Notes: a model not told the origin generated them from the letters alone. Shown: positions 45,601 to 57,178, counted from the first letter of the stretch. The stretch: DNA of 64,000 nucleotides from Cokeromyces recurvatus (GCF_025118155.1 NW_026251427.1:1-64000), one strand, 5' to 3'. Translations and numbers: made by a program.

Positions 45601-47347
45601 AAGAGGTTTTCGTATATCAAGTTACCAAGTAAGTAAAGTGACAAAGCCCAAACAAGTGGAGTATTATCATTTGGAATTCTCTTTTGAGAATGAGGATGGA
45701 CTCTCTCTGCCTCAATTGATTCTCTGGGTACAAAATAAAGTTCTGGGATTAGCGGGATATGAAGATCAGGAGGCGCAATTGAAAGATCCAAACTAGCAGT
45801 ACGACACAAGACTGAGGGACGTTTCACGTTGTCCTTTTTATAATCCTCAGGAGGGCGAGGATTCTGAGGGTCCCAAAGAGAGGAGTCAATGGTAACAAAT
45901 TCCAACTTTTTTCTATACTCCTCTACTTGGTCCATATTACCTGTAAACAAACCTTCTAATACAAGATAAGTGAAAAACAAGGGCCATTCAGATTCAATAT
46001 TTTCAAAGATCTTTAATTCACTCTCGTTATAATGAAGACGAGAGTGATCTTCAACCACAGTTTGGTGACCATCACGTAAGAAACGTTTCCAACCGTAACG
46101 ACCTTCTAATTTTGTTCTTGCATCATTCCTTGTTAATTCAATAAGTGAGGGATCTTCAACAGCGAATGCAGGGAAACCAATAACAGATAAAACAGAACCA
46201 TCCACTTCTTTAGAATTAGACTCTCTTGGTAAGACACTATGGAGGGTAATTTTATTTCTTGACATTTCATCAGGTAATACATAAATAACCTACAAGTATA
46301 ATTCATAAATTTTATTTTCTTTGACGTAATTATAAAAAAAAAATTACCGAAGAGGGGCTTCCTCTAGCTCCAAACAAGTTTACACCATTAATAGCTCTAA
46401 GTGCAGCATAAGCCATACCAATAGAGGAAGTATTTAATTCAGGTTGACCATGGTTACTTTTATTACCACGTTCCCAAATACCAAAGTCAGGAGTACGATA
46501 AGCACCTATAAACAAACAAACAAAAAAAAAAAAAAAAAAAAAAAAAAGAAAGGCTCTTAATGATTTAGTCCTAAATACGACAAATACAACTTACGTTCAA
46601 TATAAAAAACTAAATTCTGAATGAAATCAACTTCATCTTGGGTATAAATGATAGTTAAACCACTTGTTGTCATATCAGCCAAAGCTACTAAAAATATACT
46701 AGTTGCATCAATTTGAAGATGTCCCCAATCCCGATCACCAACAACAGTATCACCGGTTTCAGTTTTATATTTAGCATGAAGTGCGTCCCAAATATTTTGA
46801 GTTTTTTTGAATTTTTCCACTTTTGAGGCTTGACGCATCATAGAAAACAAGAGACCGCGCATTAATTTAATGACCGCATGCTCGAGCTCGACTATAAAAT
46901 AGCATGAATATATGATTATATATGTACGTAAATACATGAAGATAATAAAATAGGTACTTACAAGCTCTTCCAGTTGTATCATCAATTCTTCTATAAGCTA
47001 AAGCAAGACCAAAAACACAATAAATTGAATAAACGTTATCTCTGTATAAAACAATATTAGCTTTGCATAAAGGAAAAAAATGGATAGACCCTCTCTCTCT
47101 CTCTCTATATGTATATATGTATTTACCTAACCCAGGCATCGGTATAGTCACCATGTGTCTATATATATAAAAAGAGGTTAGTTAACTAAATTTAATGATG
47201 CTAATAGCTACTTACGGTAATAGCAACAGAAGCAGGAATTAAACCACTTGCAGCATTTTGTTTTGATAGGACAGTTGTATTAATAACTTGATAATAATAT
47301 TCAAGTCTTTCTAAAGACAACTTCCTACTATAAAATGAATTTCTCAT
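42615..47347 (-). CDS. Phosphorylase kinase regulatory subunit alpha-like protein
   Basis: Six exons (47347-47216, 47158-47127, 47041-46962, 46891-46595, 46505-46348, 46289-42615) join in phase into 1457 aa. In animals the alpha/beta subunits restrain phosphorylase kinase and relay phosphorylation and Ca/calmodulin signals to glycogen breakdown. The N-terminal half has a glucoamylase-like (GH15) fold: [65 protein letters not shown], then [24 protein letters not shown] and [14 protein letters not shown] Ser/Pro/Arg insert (about 725-760) precedes the C-terminal helical region. It is longer than the mammalian subunit (about 1230 aa) and lacks a C-terminal CaaX farnesylation box (ends KALNI). 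The catalytic partner is not in this window. The start ATG fits the family's N terminus. Confidence 0.9.
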
Positions 47348-48190
47348 GTATGAAATTGAAAAGAAGAAGAAGAAGAAAAAACAGAGAAAGAGAGAAAGAG
47401 AGAGAGAGAGAAAGAGAGAGAGAGGAAGAAACGGAAAAGATAACGAATTAAATACAAATATAGAAAATTTGTATCATAAACACCGCCCTGTTTTGTTATT
47501 ATGTAATGTTGTGTTATTCATCACTCATCAAACAAAGCTTTACTTATTTAATAGAGAAATAAATAATCCTCTTTAGTTATTCTCATTACTTTTTTTTTCT
47601 TCTTTTTGACAAATAAAGTACTTTAAGATCTTTTACTTACTCTATATAACGTAAGTATTGAGACCTTATTGCAATCGATTTATGTATATAATACATATAT
47701 TACATGTAACTTAATATCATTTATGCTTTCATCATCATTTTTAATAGAATATACATGACGTCAATCTATAACAATGACAAATATAAGGAACCAACGTCTT
47801 GTTCTCTAACTAACTGTGTCTATAATTGATTTATTTAAATTAGCAATAAGAAAATCGATTTTCTCTTCCTTTCTGATTACGTAAAAATTAATAATATTCT
47901 TACAAGACACAATGGATTATTATTATTTTATTAATACAGATGCTAAAATGTATTCTTTGTGTGTAACTGAAGATAACTCCTGGGAACAAACGGAAATAAT
48001 AATAATAATAATAAAAAAAGCTCTGTCTATTAATAAATTACGACATTGTATTCTAGATTTTACGATTTTAAAAGGGTCAGCATTACAAAATCACCCAAAC
48101 AAATTTATGCTCAGTATGTAATTTTGTTATTGGATGAAAGCTGATTTGAAGGGATTAACTAGCAAAGTTAAAGTTTTAAAAATTTTTTTT

Positions 48191-48241
<51 letters not shown>

Positions 48242-48262
48242 TATCATATCAATCATAATTAT
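47348..48262. promoter_or_regulatory. Divergent promoter region with GA-rich repeat
   Basis: 915 bp between divergent starts. A purine tract of GAA and GA repeats lies at about 47355-47430, i.e. a pyrimidine tract on the sense strand of the minus-strand gene. A T36A13 block (48193-48241) precedes the NSUN4-like ATG. A 69-codon ATG frame at 47912 is not supported as a gene. Confidence 0.5.
48193..48241 (+). repeat. T36A13 block
   Basis: Thirty-six T followed directly by thirteen A, capable of folding on itself, 21 bp upstream of the methyltransferase ATG. Confidence 0.95.
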
Positions 48263-49372
48263 ATGTCTTCAGATACCGAGACAACAACACCTCAAGTGGA
48301 AAAAAAGAAGGGGGGTCATCAACGTGGTAATAAAAAATCTGTCGAGAATAAAAAGAAACCTATTTCAAAAAAGAAGGAAAAACAATTACAACGGGAGACA
48401 GAACGCCGCAATGCTGTTATGGCTGCATTCAATAAACATTATGAAGAAGAATGGGGTTCACAACGTTGGCCACAACTCTTAGAAGCCATGAAAAAGCCTG
48501 TACGTCATTGTATCATGATCAATAAATATGCGAACGTTGACGATGTAAAGACCAAGTTAAAGGATGTTTTAAGTGATTTGACAATGCTTGATTTTATTCC
48601 ATCTGTGCCCTGTTATGCATCTAAATCTCAATCCCGTTTTCCACCCCCTTCTAAGGATAGTAATAATATTATGGACTATTATATTTTAGATGCAGGCTCT
48701 GTTTTAGCGACAGAGGCCCTCGATATTCAACCTGACGATCAAGTGCTGGATATATGCGCTGCACCTGGTGGGAAAACATTGGCTATTTTGCAGCGCTTGG
48801 ATCGAAAATATGGTCGATTGACTTCAAATGAGATTGCATCTGATCGTCGTAGAAGATTACGCCAAGTAATTGAGACTTATTTACCACTTGATGTTATGGA
48901 GGAAATGAGTACTGTAGTAGGCAAAGATGGTACAAGATATTATGGTGAACCTGAGCAATATGATAAAGTGCTTTTGGATGCACCTTGTTCTTCAGAACGT
49001 CATTTATTACATGATGAAAAGGAACTTGAACTATGGACACCTAAACGTACACAAGTAAACGCGAAACGCCAATTAGCCATACTTAAAGCAGCACTTCATT
49101 CAGTTCGAGTCAATGGATTAGTCTTGTATGGTACATGCTCAATTAGTTCATTAGAGAATGATAAAGTGATTGAACGCATGATGAGAAAAGGTAAAATTCC
49201 CATTGAACCCATCAAAATGAAATGGCCCATTGGAGAAAGAACAAAATATGGTTGGATTATTTTACCAGATAAAACAGAAGGTTGGGGACCTCTCTATTTT
49301 TCATTACTTAGAAGAACAGGTGTTTCAAAGGATGGAGAATCATCAGAGGAAGATCTAAGTGATGATGAATAA
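48263..49372 (+). CDS. NSUN4-like RNA 5-methylcytosine methyltransferase
   Basis: Intronless, 369 aa from ATG 48263; an upstream in-frame extension through the poly(T) tract would encode an implausible poly-Phe stretch. RsmB/NSUN family enzyme using S-adenosylmethionine and a catalytic Cys. Motifs: LDICAAPGGKTLAIL (SAM site, about 164-178), the nucleophile loop VLLDAPCSSERHLL (about 236-249) and YGTCSISSLEND (second family Cys, about 291-302). ELWTPKRTQVNAKRQLAIL resembles NSUN4, which methylates mitochondrial small-subunit rRNA. The first 45 residues are Lys-rich, more like a nuclear or nucleolar signal than a clear mitochondrial presequence, so location is uncertain. The C terminus is acidic (EDLSDDE). 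Confidence 0.85.
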   Translation: MSSDTETTTPQVEKKKGGHQRGNKKSVENKKKPISKKKEKQLQRETERRNAVMAAFNKHYEEEWGSQRWPQLLEAMKKPVRHCIMINKYANVDDVKTKLKDVLSDLTMLDFIPSVPCYASKSQSRFPPPSKDSNNIMDYYILDAGSVLATEALDIQPDDQVLDICAAPGGKTLAILQRLDRKYGRLTSNEIASDRRRRLRQVIETYLPLDVMEEMSTVVGKDGTRYYGEPEQYDKVLLDAPCSSERHLLHDEKELELWTPKRTQVNAKRQLAILKAALHSVRVNGLVLYGTCSISSLENDKVIERMMRKGKIPIEPIKMKWPIGERTKYGWIILPDKTEGWGPLYFSLLRRTGVSKDGESSEEDLSDDE

Positions 49373-49424
49373 ATTAGACAATTTAAACTTTACATTAGAA
49401 GAACAATAAATTTACATTTTTAAT

Positions 49425-49461
49425 ATCCGCTGTTGGAAGCTTCTACTTCCTTCTAGCGGAT
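49425..49461 (+). terminator. 3' hairpin after the NSUN4-like gene
   Basis: ATCCGCT (49425-49431) pairs with AGCGGAT (49455-49461), with a nested GGAAG/CTTCC stem (49435-49439, 49446-49450) and a 6-nt loop. It lies about 50 bp past the stop, in the likely 3' UTR; the role is unknown. Confidence 0.5.
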
Positions 49462-49545
49462 GTATTTAATACATTTGCAGAAAGAAAAAAAAAATATGCA
49501 ATTTTTTATTTTTATTTTTTTTTATTTTATTTTATAATAATAATA

Positions 49546-50315
49546 ATGTTTGGCTGTATTGCTGCTGGGCGTTTGGTAATAAATAAACAAAAAATTAAAT
49601 GACTTTATTTTATTTTTTGTATTTGTATTTGTATTTATTTTACATGTGTATAGGTGCAAACTAATCTACAACAAGTCGATGTTAATAAATATATTTTTGA
49701 ATTATCTGATGCTCAAGCTATAAATCACATTGTAGTTTTTTTACTGGGCACGATTCCCTTTGAAGCTGGTTATGCAGCTACAGTTCATTTACTATGGCCA
49801 AATAAAGATTGGCAACTTTTAGGAGGGTAAAAGAATGAAAAAAAAAGTGATTTAATTTTTGTATATAAAGGACATGATTAACAATCGTCATACAATATAG
49901 ATTATCAAACGAAAAACCAAGTGCCATCTTTCGCCTAAAAACAAAAGAATCAGCAGTCAATATTCCACAAATATCAACTACAGCTACATTAGGTATCTCT
50001 ATTGAACCTATTGCAGTCGTTCAGCAAGAACTCGCTACTATACAACAACAACAACAACAACCATCCACGACCGCACTTGTCAAACCAGGCGCTAACGTAT
50101 CACAAGTGGGACAAATTGCAAATCGCGTATTAGAAAATCTTTACAATTATATCACATCTTTTACTGTACAAACACTCCCGATGAATGCTATCCCATTAGG
50201 ACAATTAACAGAAAACGGTTATTTACCCTTAAAATCATTTCAAACTTGGTACGAAAATCTTTCTAGAAAATTAGCATCTAATCCAAATTATTTTGACGAA
50301 CAAAAATCCGCTTAA
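49546..50315 (+). CDS. OPI10: Hikeshi/OPI10 family Hsp70 nuclear import factor
   Basis: Hikeshi carries Hsp70 into the nucleus on heat stress; the yeast orthologue is Opi10. Three exons (49546-49575, 49654-49826, 49901-50315) join in phase into 205 aa, the family's usual length. The N terminus MFGCIAAGRLVQTNLQQVD, then INHIVVFLLGTIPF, WQLLGG and KPSAIFRLK, are the hallmark blocks of the jelly-roll domain. A Gln-rich linker (CAA repeats, about residues 110-118) joins it to the C-terminal helical dimer domain (NLYNYITSF ... PLKSFQTWYENL). The 10-codon first exon is conserved in content, supporting the start. Confidence 0.92.
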
Positions 50316-50361
50316 ATAAAAGCGTTTTTTATTTTATTTTATTTTATTATTTTATTTTAAT

Positions 50362-50616
50362 TTATAAAGAAGAATTTACTAATAGTTCACAAATGTCTCT
50401 TGCTAATCCTATAACTTGTGTCGAGCTGATTACTTTAGATTTCTTCTTTTCTTCGATACTATTTTGAATATCTAAAGCTGATAAAAGATCGGCTACAGAA
50501 GATGTGTTTTGGGGTGCCAAAAATAAGAATTTCCCAATAGCAGCCAGAAGACGATGAACTGGAGAAAAAGAAAGGAAAATTAGATAAAACACATTTGTAT
50601 TATACAAAGCTTAGTT

Positions 50617-50648
<32 letters not shown>

Positions 50649-52556
50649 TTTTTACTTATTTCTTCGTTTGTTTCTTTTGTAAATGCATCCATAATAGCAC
50701 TTGATAATTCAACCTGCCAATCATCATCTTCTTGCTCTGCCATACCTGTGAATGTTCCTTCTTCTTTCTTTAATCGTTCTATGGCTATCACTGTTGAACA
50801 GTTATAAGCTAAAGAGGCAGCTGATCGTCGAACTTTAGCATCTGAGGATAATAAGCTGGTAATCAAGAGTTGTGTAAGTTGCGTACGATGTGAACTGTGC
50901 AAGCTAGATGTAAAATGAGTAGTGGATAAAGAATCATTAGAGAATATATTGCATGCAATTCGTAAAATCATAAGCCAAGTTGCACTATTAAGGGTAGATT
51001 CATGAGTATAAGCAATTTCCATTATCTTTGCTATTTGAGAAGGATCTTTGACATAGAAGTTAGATGTTGAAACAAGCAAAGTACGATAAATATCCAATAA
51101 TGGGAAATACTCTTCAATAGATAACTTGCTTAACAAGTCATCAACAAGTAACTTCCATTCATTTACATTAAACTCTATTGATCCATTTGCTTCCAAATAT
51201 TTCTTTGACTCATCTAAAATATCTTTCTGCCTTGGTTCCAAAACAATATGTCTTTTTTCTAAAAATTCATTTAATTTTGCATACACTATATCTAATTTTT
51301 CCATAGTTGGAAATAAAATAGGAGCGTTAGATTGATGAGTGATAGTCTTAAGCAATATCTTTCTATGCGGATGAGCTAGATTATTTGAAGTCAGTCAGTC
51401 AGTCTGTGTATGTTATCATCTAGTAACATGTTACACTTACGTGGATAAGCTTCAAATAATAAAATATCAACTTGACTCTTTAATTCTGCATAATTTGCTC
51501 CTTGGAATTCAGAATACTTTGTCCCGTTAAGATAAAGATGGAAAGTCGGTGTAGCACGTACACCATATTTCATAACGTCAGGTGATGACATGGAAAGATC
51601 CAAAATGACACCTAATATCTTGATTTGTTGACTAGGTCCACTATTATTTTTATCCACGATCAATCTCTCAAAGTCAGGTTTAATGATACGACACGGAGGA
51701 CAAGTAGCTGAAGTAAAGAAGACAATGACGGCTTTATAGCTCGAGATAAATCCGTCTACTTCAGAGGCGGAGCGTGCTAATTGAACTGGATTAACTGTAG
51801 TTGGTGCTGCTGAGGTAGCAGCGGAAGAAATGCCTTGAAGTAAAGAAGCAGCATCAGTTGAAGGCGGATGTAATGATGATGATGACGTTGTTGTTGTTGC
51901 TGCTGCTTCTGATGGTTTTAATTTTGTTTGTCCAAACATGTTTTCAATCATGGGTAAAATAGATTGTCCGAAAGGTCTAATATAAAGCATGTTAGAATTA
52001 GTATATATAAATGGTTATACAACTACATTACGTGTTCACAAATTCAGATGGTAAACTTGTAATGTGCATAGGAATTGTTTTACCACATAAAAACTGACAT
52101 AGATCATTAGAAAAAGTATTACAATTAAAGTCTAACAAGTGATATTTTTCAGCACTATATGAATAATAATAATAATAATAAAAAGTTAGCTTTATAGAAA
52201 ATTATTTTTTTTTCATGAAGGGCTTATTTACGTATAAACAGATCGAAGACTGTAGATATAATCAATGACCATTTCTAAAGGTAAATAGGTTTCACCTATA
52301 TCAATAATTTCCAAAGGACGACCATGTTGCGTTGTTCCTGGAATTGATGTCATGATGCCTTGACCAAAATAAAATTCCTGTCCATAAACAACAACAGAAG
52401 TATGCCAAATACCATCTAAAAATGTAAGATTAGTTGATTGAAATTTATGCAAATTGATGAAGTACCTATTTGTTTTCCGGTAAGTTGCAAAGACATAGAA
52501 CGAGCCATGCCCTGTGAAAGATCATAGACATAAAGTTGAACTGGTTCTGCTGACAT
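50362..52556 (-). CDS. PPPDE-thioredoxin-PUL multidomain protein
   Basis: Six exons (52556-52466, 52415-52232, 52154-52032, 51976-51441, 51375-50656, 50558-50362) join in phase into 616 aa. Residues about 1-130 form a PPPDE (DeSI-type isopeptidase) domain with the catalytic His in GIWHTSVVVYG and Cys in FNCNTFSND. About 195-310 is a thioredoxin fold with an intact CPPC site (FFTSATCPPCR). About 320-616 is a PUL domain (ARM-like, Ufd3/PLAA type) that typically binds Cdc48/p97. The combination suggests a deubiquitinase/deSUMOylase-like factor working with Cdc48; substrate unknown. The last intron contains a poly(T) run (50630-50653 on the plus strand). The gene is 46 bp from the convergent Hikeshi stop. 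Confidence 0.85.
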
Positions 52557-52816
52557 GAAGAAGATAAATAACGAATGATATTAATCATGCGTACGTAGCA
52601 CGTATGAATATGTATTTATATGTATTTTTTTTTTTCTGGCAAATTCAATTCCACGTAATTCGGAGCAATTTTTTTTCGTTGCTACGAAACTAAAATTGTA
52701 CATCCTCTAAAAAAAAAAAAGTAATTTTGTGTTACACATTGTTGAAAAATAGTAGTAAGTATATAAATACAACACATTTACGAAAAAAAAGAGAAAGTAA
52801 CTTATAATATCAAAAT

Positions 52817-54344
52817 TCATTTGTTTATCCAAAAAATTAAATACAAAAGCCTTTTACGTAAAGTAGATATACTTAGTAATTGGATTTTTTCTTCTTGTTC
52901 AAGAGGTAAGATATTAGCCACCCACCAAATAAGTGTATTTAGGTCCATTGATTGTTGCAAATATAAGCTGTATTGCTTCGATATCGCTTTATCGACTGAT
53001 AAATAACAAACTAATGATGGATGTAGTTTTTCATAGAACAGAGAGACATTATTATTACTGTTATCACCCTCTTTAAAGGAAACCTGTTGCTCATTAACGT
53101 AGAAATTTTGATGTTGAATACCAACTACTTGTTGTTGTTTCAATATTTGATGTTTCATGAAAATAGGCCATGCCTTTCTTGTATAAGGACCTATCATAGT
53201 ATTATTATGTTTTAGTCGCATTTTACTAGATGATCGAGAAAGCCGTATTGAGCATGGACGATGTATGTTATAAGATGGTGTACTATGGAATGCCTGTTTT
53301 AAAGTAATAGTCTGAACTACTGGAGATTCACCCCACTTTTTAAGCTGCATAATATCCCCAAGATAGCAATTATTATCATCATGATCGATGGTTAACTGTT
53401 TAATGCGGAGTGGGAACAGCCCTCTAGCCTGCACCGCAATATGATGGTAATCGAGTAAATATTCGGCATGTTCCAGATAGAGCATAAGGCCATAATCATA
53501 TACAGAATCATCGTCTTCTTTGGTAAATATACAAATAATATTACGTTTGTGTAGTAACTTTTGATAGTCATTGTCACTGTTATGAACATGAACATGAAAG
53601 AGACAATGCTGAGTTGGAAAAGCAATCGCTCTCGAGATTTGGATTAGCGGAAAAACAGCATCATGTTCCTGATCATATTCAATAGAAGAATCATAATAAT
53701 GATTGATCCATCGAGAAGTTACCTGACTGACTTGTCCTATAGGATCTAATGCATGTCTACAAATAGGACATATTTTTGCTTCAGAAGATAGAGTGATAAT
53801 ATGAATCAAACAAGACTTACAAAATGTATGTCCGCATTTCGTAGTAACTGGCTCAGTAAAGGTTGAAAAGCAAATTGAACAGACCAACAAATCCTTAATA
53901 TACGATTGATTAGACTGATGATGGGACAAAATTAGTTTTAATAAGACATTAGGTTTACTATGGGTATGAGTACGTAAGCAAGTAATAGAAGGGCAGTTAA
54001 ATTGGGGTTCAAGCGGGACACATGAGGAGCAAAGTGTAAATCCACACTCTAAAGTGATTGGTTGTTGAAAAAAATTTAAACATATTTGGCAATGTGTTAA
54101 TAATGAAATTTTAGCATCATTTTGATTATCAAGAATAGTAGAGGAGAATAATAGGTTATTTGATTTAAATTTTCGTAAAATAGCTCTACCGCTTGTAGGT
54201 AAAAGACTTTTACTGTTATTACTAGCATTTACTATTGTAGATAAAATAAAAATGATGTAAATACTTTTTTTTTCTTTAACGTTGTAATTTATAAGTAAAT
54301 AATAGTAAATTTTTACTTGATATATGCTGTTTATTAAATTGCAT
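52817..54344 (-). CDS. LONRF-like RING finger / Lon substrate-binding domain protein
   Basis: Two exons (54344-54317, 54231-52817) join in phase into 480 aa; the ATG is in a 10-codon first exon. A first, degenerate RING-like module lies at about 50-90 (HCQICLNFF ... ECGFTLCSSC ... CPSITC); the usual His of the CGH triplet is Phe. A full C3HC4 RING follows at about 115-160 (VCSICFSTF, KCGHTFCKSC, CPICRHAL), consistent with E3 ubiquitin ligase activity. The rest fits the LON substrate-binding domain of LONRF proteins: VFPLIQIS, LGDIMQLKK, and a helical tail with LPLEQEEKIQLLSI. Likely a cytosolic E3 ligase; targets unknown. Confidence 0.82.
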
Positions 54345-55603
54345 TGGAAACTATAAATAAGAAGGGGATGAAAGAATAACGGGGTTCTCTTTTATATCCT
54401 TTTATATAAAATGCATATTTTGTTTCTAGGAATAGGTGTATTTTCGATCGATGTGTATTTCATTATTTTAAATCGCAGAAAAAAAAAAATAGATATTTTT
54501 ATTGATTAACTACAAATAATTCAACATGAAAAAAGGACTTTATTATTTAGAAAGAAATATAGAACCAATAAAGGGTAAGGTAACTTTTGTTAAAGTTCTC
54601 CTTTTAGAGAAGGAGAAATGAATTAATTGGAAGAAATGATAACTATTACACAGATATGAAGAGAAGAGGAGAACCAATCAAGGAATGCTTACCTGAGATG
54701 TAGATAGATTTCGATGATAAATGGCTGTACAAATGATTAACCAATGGTCAAATTAAGGGAAATATATTTCAAAAAGAACAAGATTTACATATCAGAAATG
54801 TATTCAAGGAAGACAGACGATATCTAGCTATTCTTAGCATTTGAAGCTGATACTATAACTCAGAGTTAATAGATCCGATTATTATTTTGTTAATGGCTAT
54901 CAAGATGAATTCGAAGCATATCTCAAGCTGTTATATATGTATATACATATTTATATGTATGTATTTAATATGACATACTTTGATATCACTATGAAGCCAC
55001 ATTTGTGTTTACTCTTTTTTGACAGAAGTCTGTATATGATATATAGTAGATTAAAGATATACACATTTATATGTATATAAATGGAATTGTTTTAAGAAAA
55101 AAAAAAGTACACTTATATCTCTGTTTGTTCGTCCTATAACGCATAACTAATACCTTACAAACTCGACTTTCAATTATCCATTAGTATCCTTTAAAAGATT
55201 AACATTATTCTCATTTTATAATAAAATAAACTTCTATACTTGTTTTGATATTAGCTACTGTCAGAGAGTTGAAGGCTTACTTATTTGGCAAATTGAATCC
55301 ACTATTTCCTTTACATCGATAATGTCATGTTAATAGTCAAGGAAAATAAAATACAAGAGTTATTGCAAAATAGATATGAATTAAAAATACACCATTTCAG
55401 ATCCTTCTAACTAATAATATATATATATGTATATAGATATACATATTATGTATGATCTAATCCAGGGGCCTTAAATTAGTATGTTCACAAATGAAATACA
55501 ATAAACAATTAGGTTATATACATACATACATACATACATTTGTACACATAAAATATTATTTAAACATGTGTTTGTATATGTGTTTTTATATACATTTGTA
55601 CAT
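54345..55603. other. Long intergenic region, no gene seen
   Basis: About 1.26 kb without a supported frame; A+T-rich with TATATA/ACATA runs near 54930-54970, 55415-55450 and 55520-55545. Confidence 0.5.
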
Positions 55604-57178
55604 TTAAGGCATAGAATTTAGATAATCTAGTAAACTCATGACTTGCACTTCTTTACCAGTATAAACAGGATGTAATTGTCTTTCTATATAACTCGTAAAT
55701 GTACTATGTGGTGTGCCAAAGAAGGTATGAGCATGCGCTGATATCATTGCATCTACCATAGGAATTAAATATGACTCTAATCGAACTTTCTCCTCTACTA
55801 CCTCTAGTCGTTTAATATCGTTTAGTTCATCCATAAAATCAGAAAGAATAAATGTACAAGGAAAGACATTAAATAATTTACGTAATAACGGATGATTTCG
55901 TGGATCAGGCGCATCTGTGGCGATATAGATGACAGTATTTCGAAATCGATTTGTGACTGCATCTCCCTGCTGACACTTGAGTCGACTCGCGATATGTGGA
56001 TTTTTATTAAACAAGCTCTGCTTTTCTTTTTCTGTCCATAGTGGATGATGAACTTCAATTGGCTTTGTATAGTTTGTCTCATCCACTGGATGAAAAGTTC
56101 TTAATTTTATTTCATATTCAGCTGACTCTGTTCTGTCTAAATCATGCTGTTCAATACCCCCTTCATAAGCTGCTACTTGTTCTAAACTTAAGTCTGTAAA
56201 TGTATTCACCAAGTGATGATAAACGTCATCTACTAAGATGGATGCTCGTAATTTAAAGATCCCATCCCCTACTCTTACATGCATCCCCACAAAATTATTA
56301 GCTCCTCCTAATTGTTGAACTATTCTTTTCGTTGCAGTTGAAAGGACTGGATTTGCAAATATCATATTAGACCGAATATTTCGTAATAGTTGAATATGTT
56401 CTTCTGTCTCTGCCAAAACTCGATAGGAGCCAAATAAGGATCCAAAATGTAATACACGATGTTCAATCTTTTCTAGTGATGTCAAGTCAATTCGATAATT
56501 GAATCGATCTAAAGGTAAGTCTAATGATTCATCATCATGAATTTGATACTCATACGGGGACATATCCTTAAAAAAATAAATGTCATCTTCTCTAATTCTA
56601 CCCAACTCATGCCTTGACTGATAAAGCCATTCATAATCTAGGCCGGATCGAAAGATAAGTGGCGCTCCTGTGTTTTCTTGTATGGCTGACATATTATAAA
56701 AGAAGGTCCAAGGCACGTTTGTCCATCGAAAGTTATTTAGACATTCGCTTGGTAAAGGTAAAGCTGCATCGTAAATTTTTACACAATGATCCAGTCCATT
56801 CTTTGTCTGGAACAATAATCGTTCATATAATTTCTCATATCTTAACCATGGCATGGCAGGACTAGCAAGAAATACAGGTGGTACGAGTAATGTTCTATTC
56901 AGATAAGTAGCAAGTAATAATGCATTTTCTAATTCAATACGCTGATTATGAAATCCTGAATGGGGTAAGTAAGATAGATATTTTTCCGTTTTTACGTTGG
57001 GTCGATGAAGTTGAAATGGATCTGGAAAGATGACGGGGATAGGATTATTGCCATGTTGAAAAGTAGATCCATGATGATAAAAAGCCATGGGCGAATTATG
57101 ATATTGAAAGTGAATAATACCACATATAAGAAATAGTGAGAATAATAAAAATAAGATGGTTGTATTCCTTCTTTTCAT
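55604..57178 (-). CDS. O-fucosyltransferase-like type II membrane glycosyltransferase
   Basis: Intronless 524 aa. A short cytoplasmic MKRRNT is followed by one membrane anchor (ILFLLFSLFLICGIIHF, about 8-25), the layout of a Golgi type II enzyme. The lumenal domain has YLPHSGFHNQRIELENALLLA near 70-90, the N-terminal nucleotide-sugar region of GDP-fucose protein O-fucosyltransferases, and MHVRVGDG near 300, matching the HxRxGD motif of that family. It also has the C-terminal FFGTPHSTFTSYIER. So it probably transfers fucose (or another sugar) to protein or glycan in the secretory pathway; acceptor not inferable. Several N-glycosylation sequons are visible (NRT, NMS). Confidence 0.78.
   Translation of the reverse strand: MKRRNTTILFLLFSLFLICGIIHFQYHNSPMAFYHHGSTFQHGNNPIPVIFPDPFQLHRPNVKTEKYLSYLPHSGFHNQRIELENALLLATYLNRTLLVPPVFLASPAMPWLRYEKLYERLLFQTKNGLDHCVKIYDAALPLPSECLNNFRWTNVPWTFFYNMSAIQENTGAPLIFRSGLDYEWLYQSRHELGRIREDDIYFFKDMSPYEYQIHDDESLDLPLDRFNYRIDLTSLEKIEHRVLHFGSLFGSYRVLAETEEHIQLLRNIRSNMIFANPVLSTATKRIVQQLGGANNFVGMHVRVGDGIFKLRASILVDDVYHHLVNTFTDLSLEQVAAYEGGIEQHDLDRTESAEYEIKLRTFHPVDETNYTKPIEVHHPLWTEKEKQSLFNKNPHIASRLKCQQGDAVTNRFRNTVIYIATDAPDPRNHPLLRKLFNVFPCTFILSDFMDELNDIKRLEVVEEKVRLESYLIPMVDAMISAHAHTFFGTPHSTFTSYIERQLHPVYTGKEVQVMSLLDYLNSMP

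Noticed and set aside
47912..48121. 69-codon plus-strand ATG frame
   Set aside because: It contains AAT microsatellite sequence and no recognisable domain or splice continuation into the downstream methyltransferase.
48134..48262. Longer start for the NSUN4-like protein through the poly(T) tract
   Set aside because: It would add a long poly-Phe run; the ATG at 48263 starts at a sensible hydrophilic N terminus.
53392..53625. Minus-strand frame within the LONRF-like gene
   Set aside because: Alternate-frame shadow of the RING/LON coding sequence with no independent start context.
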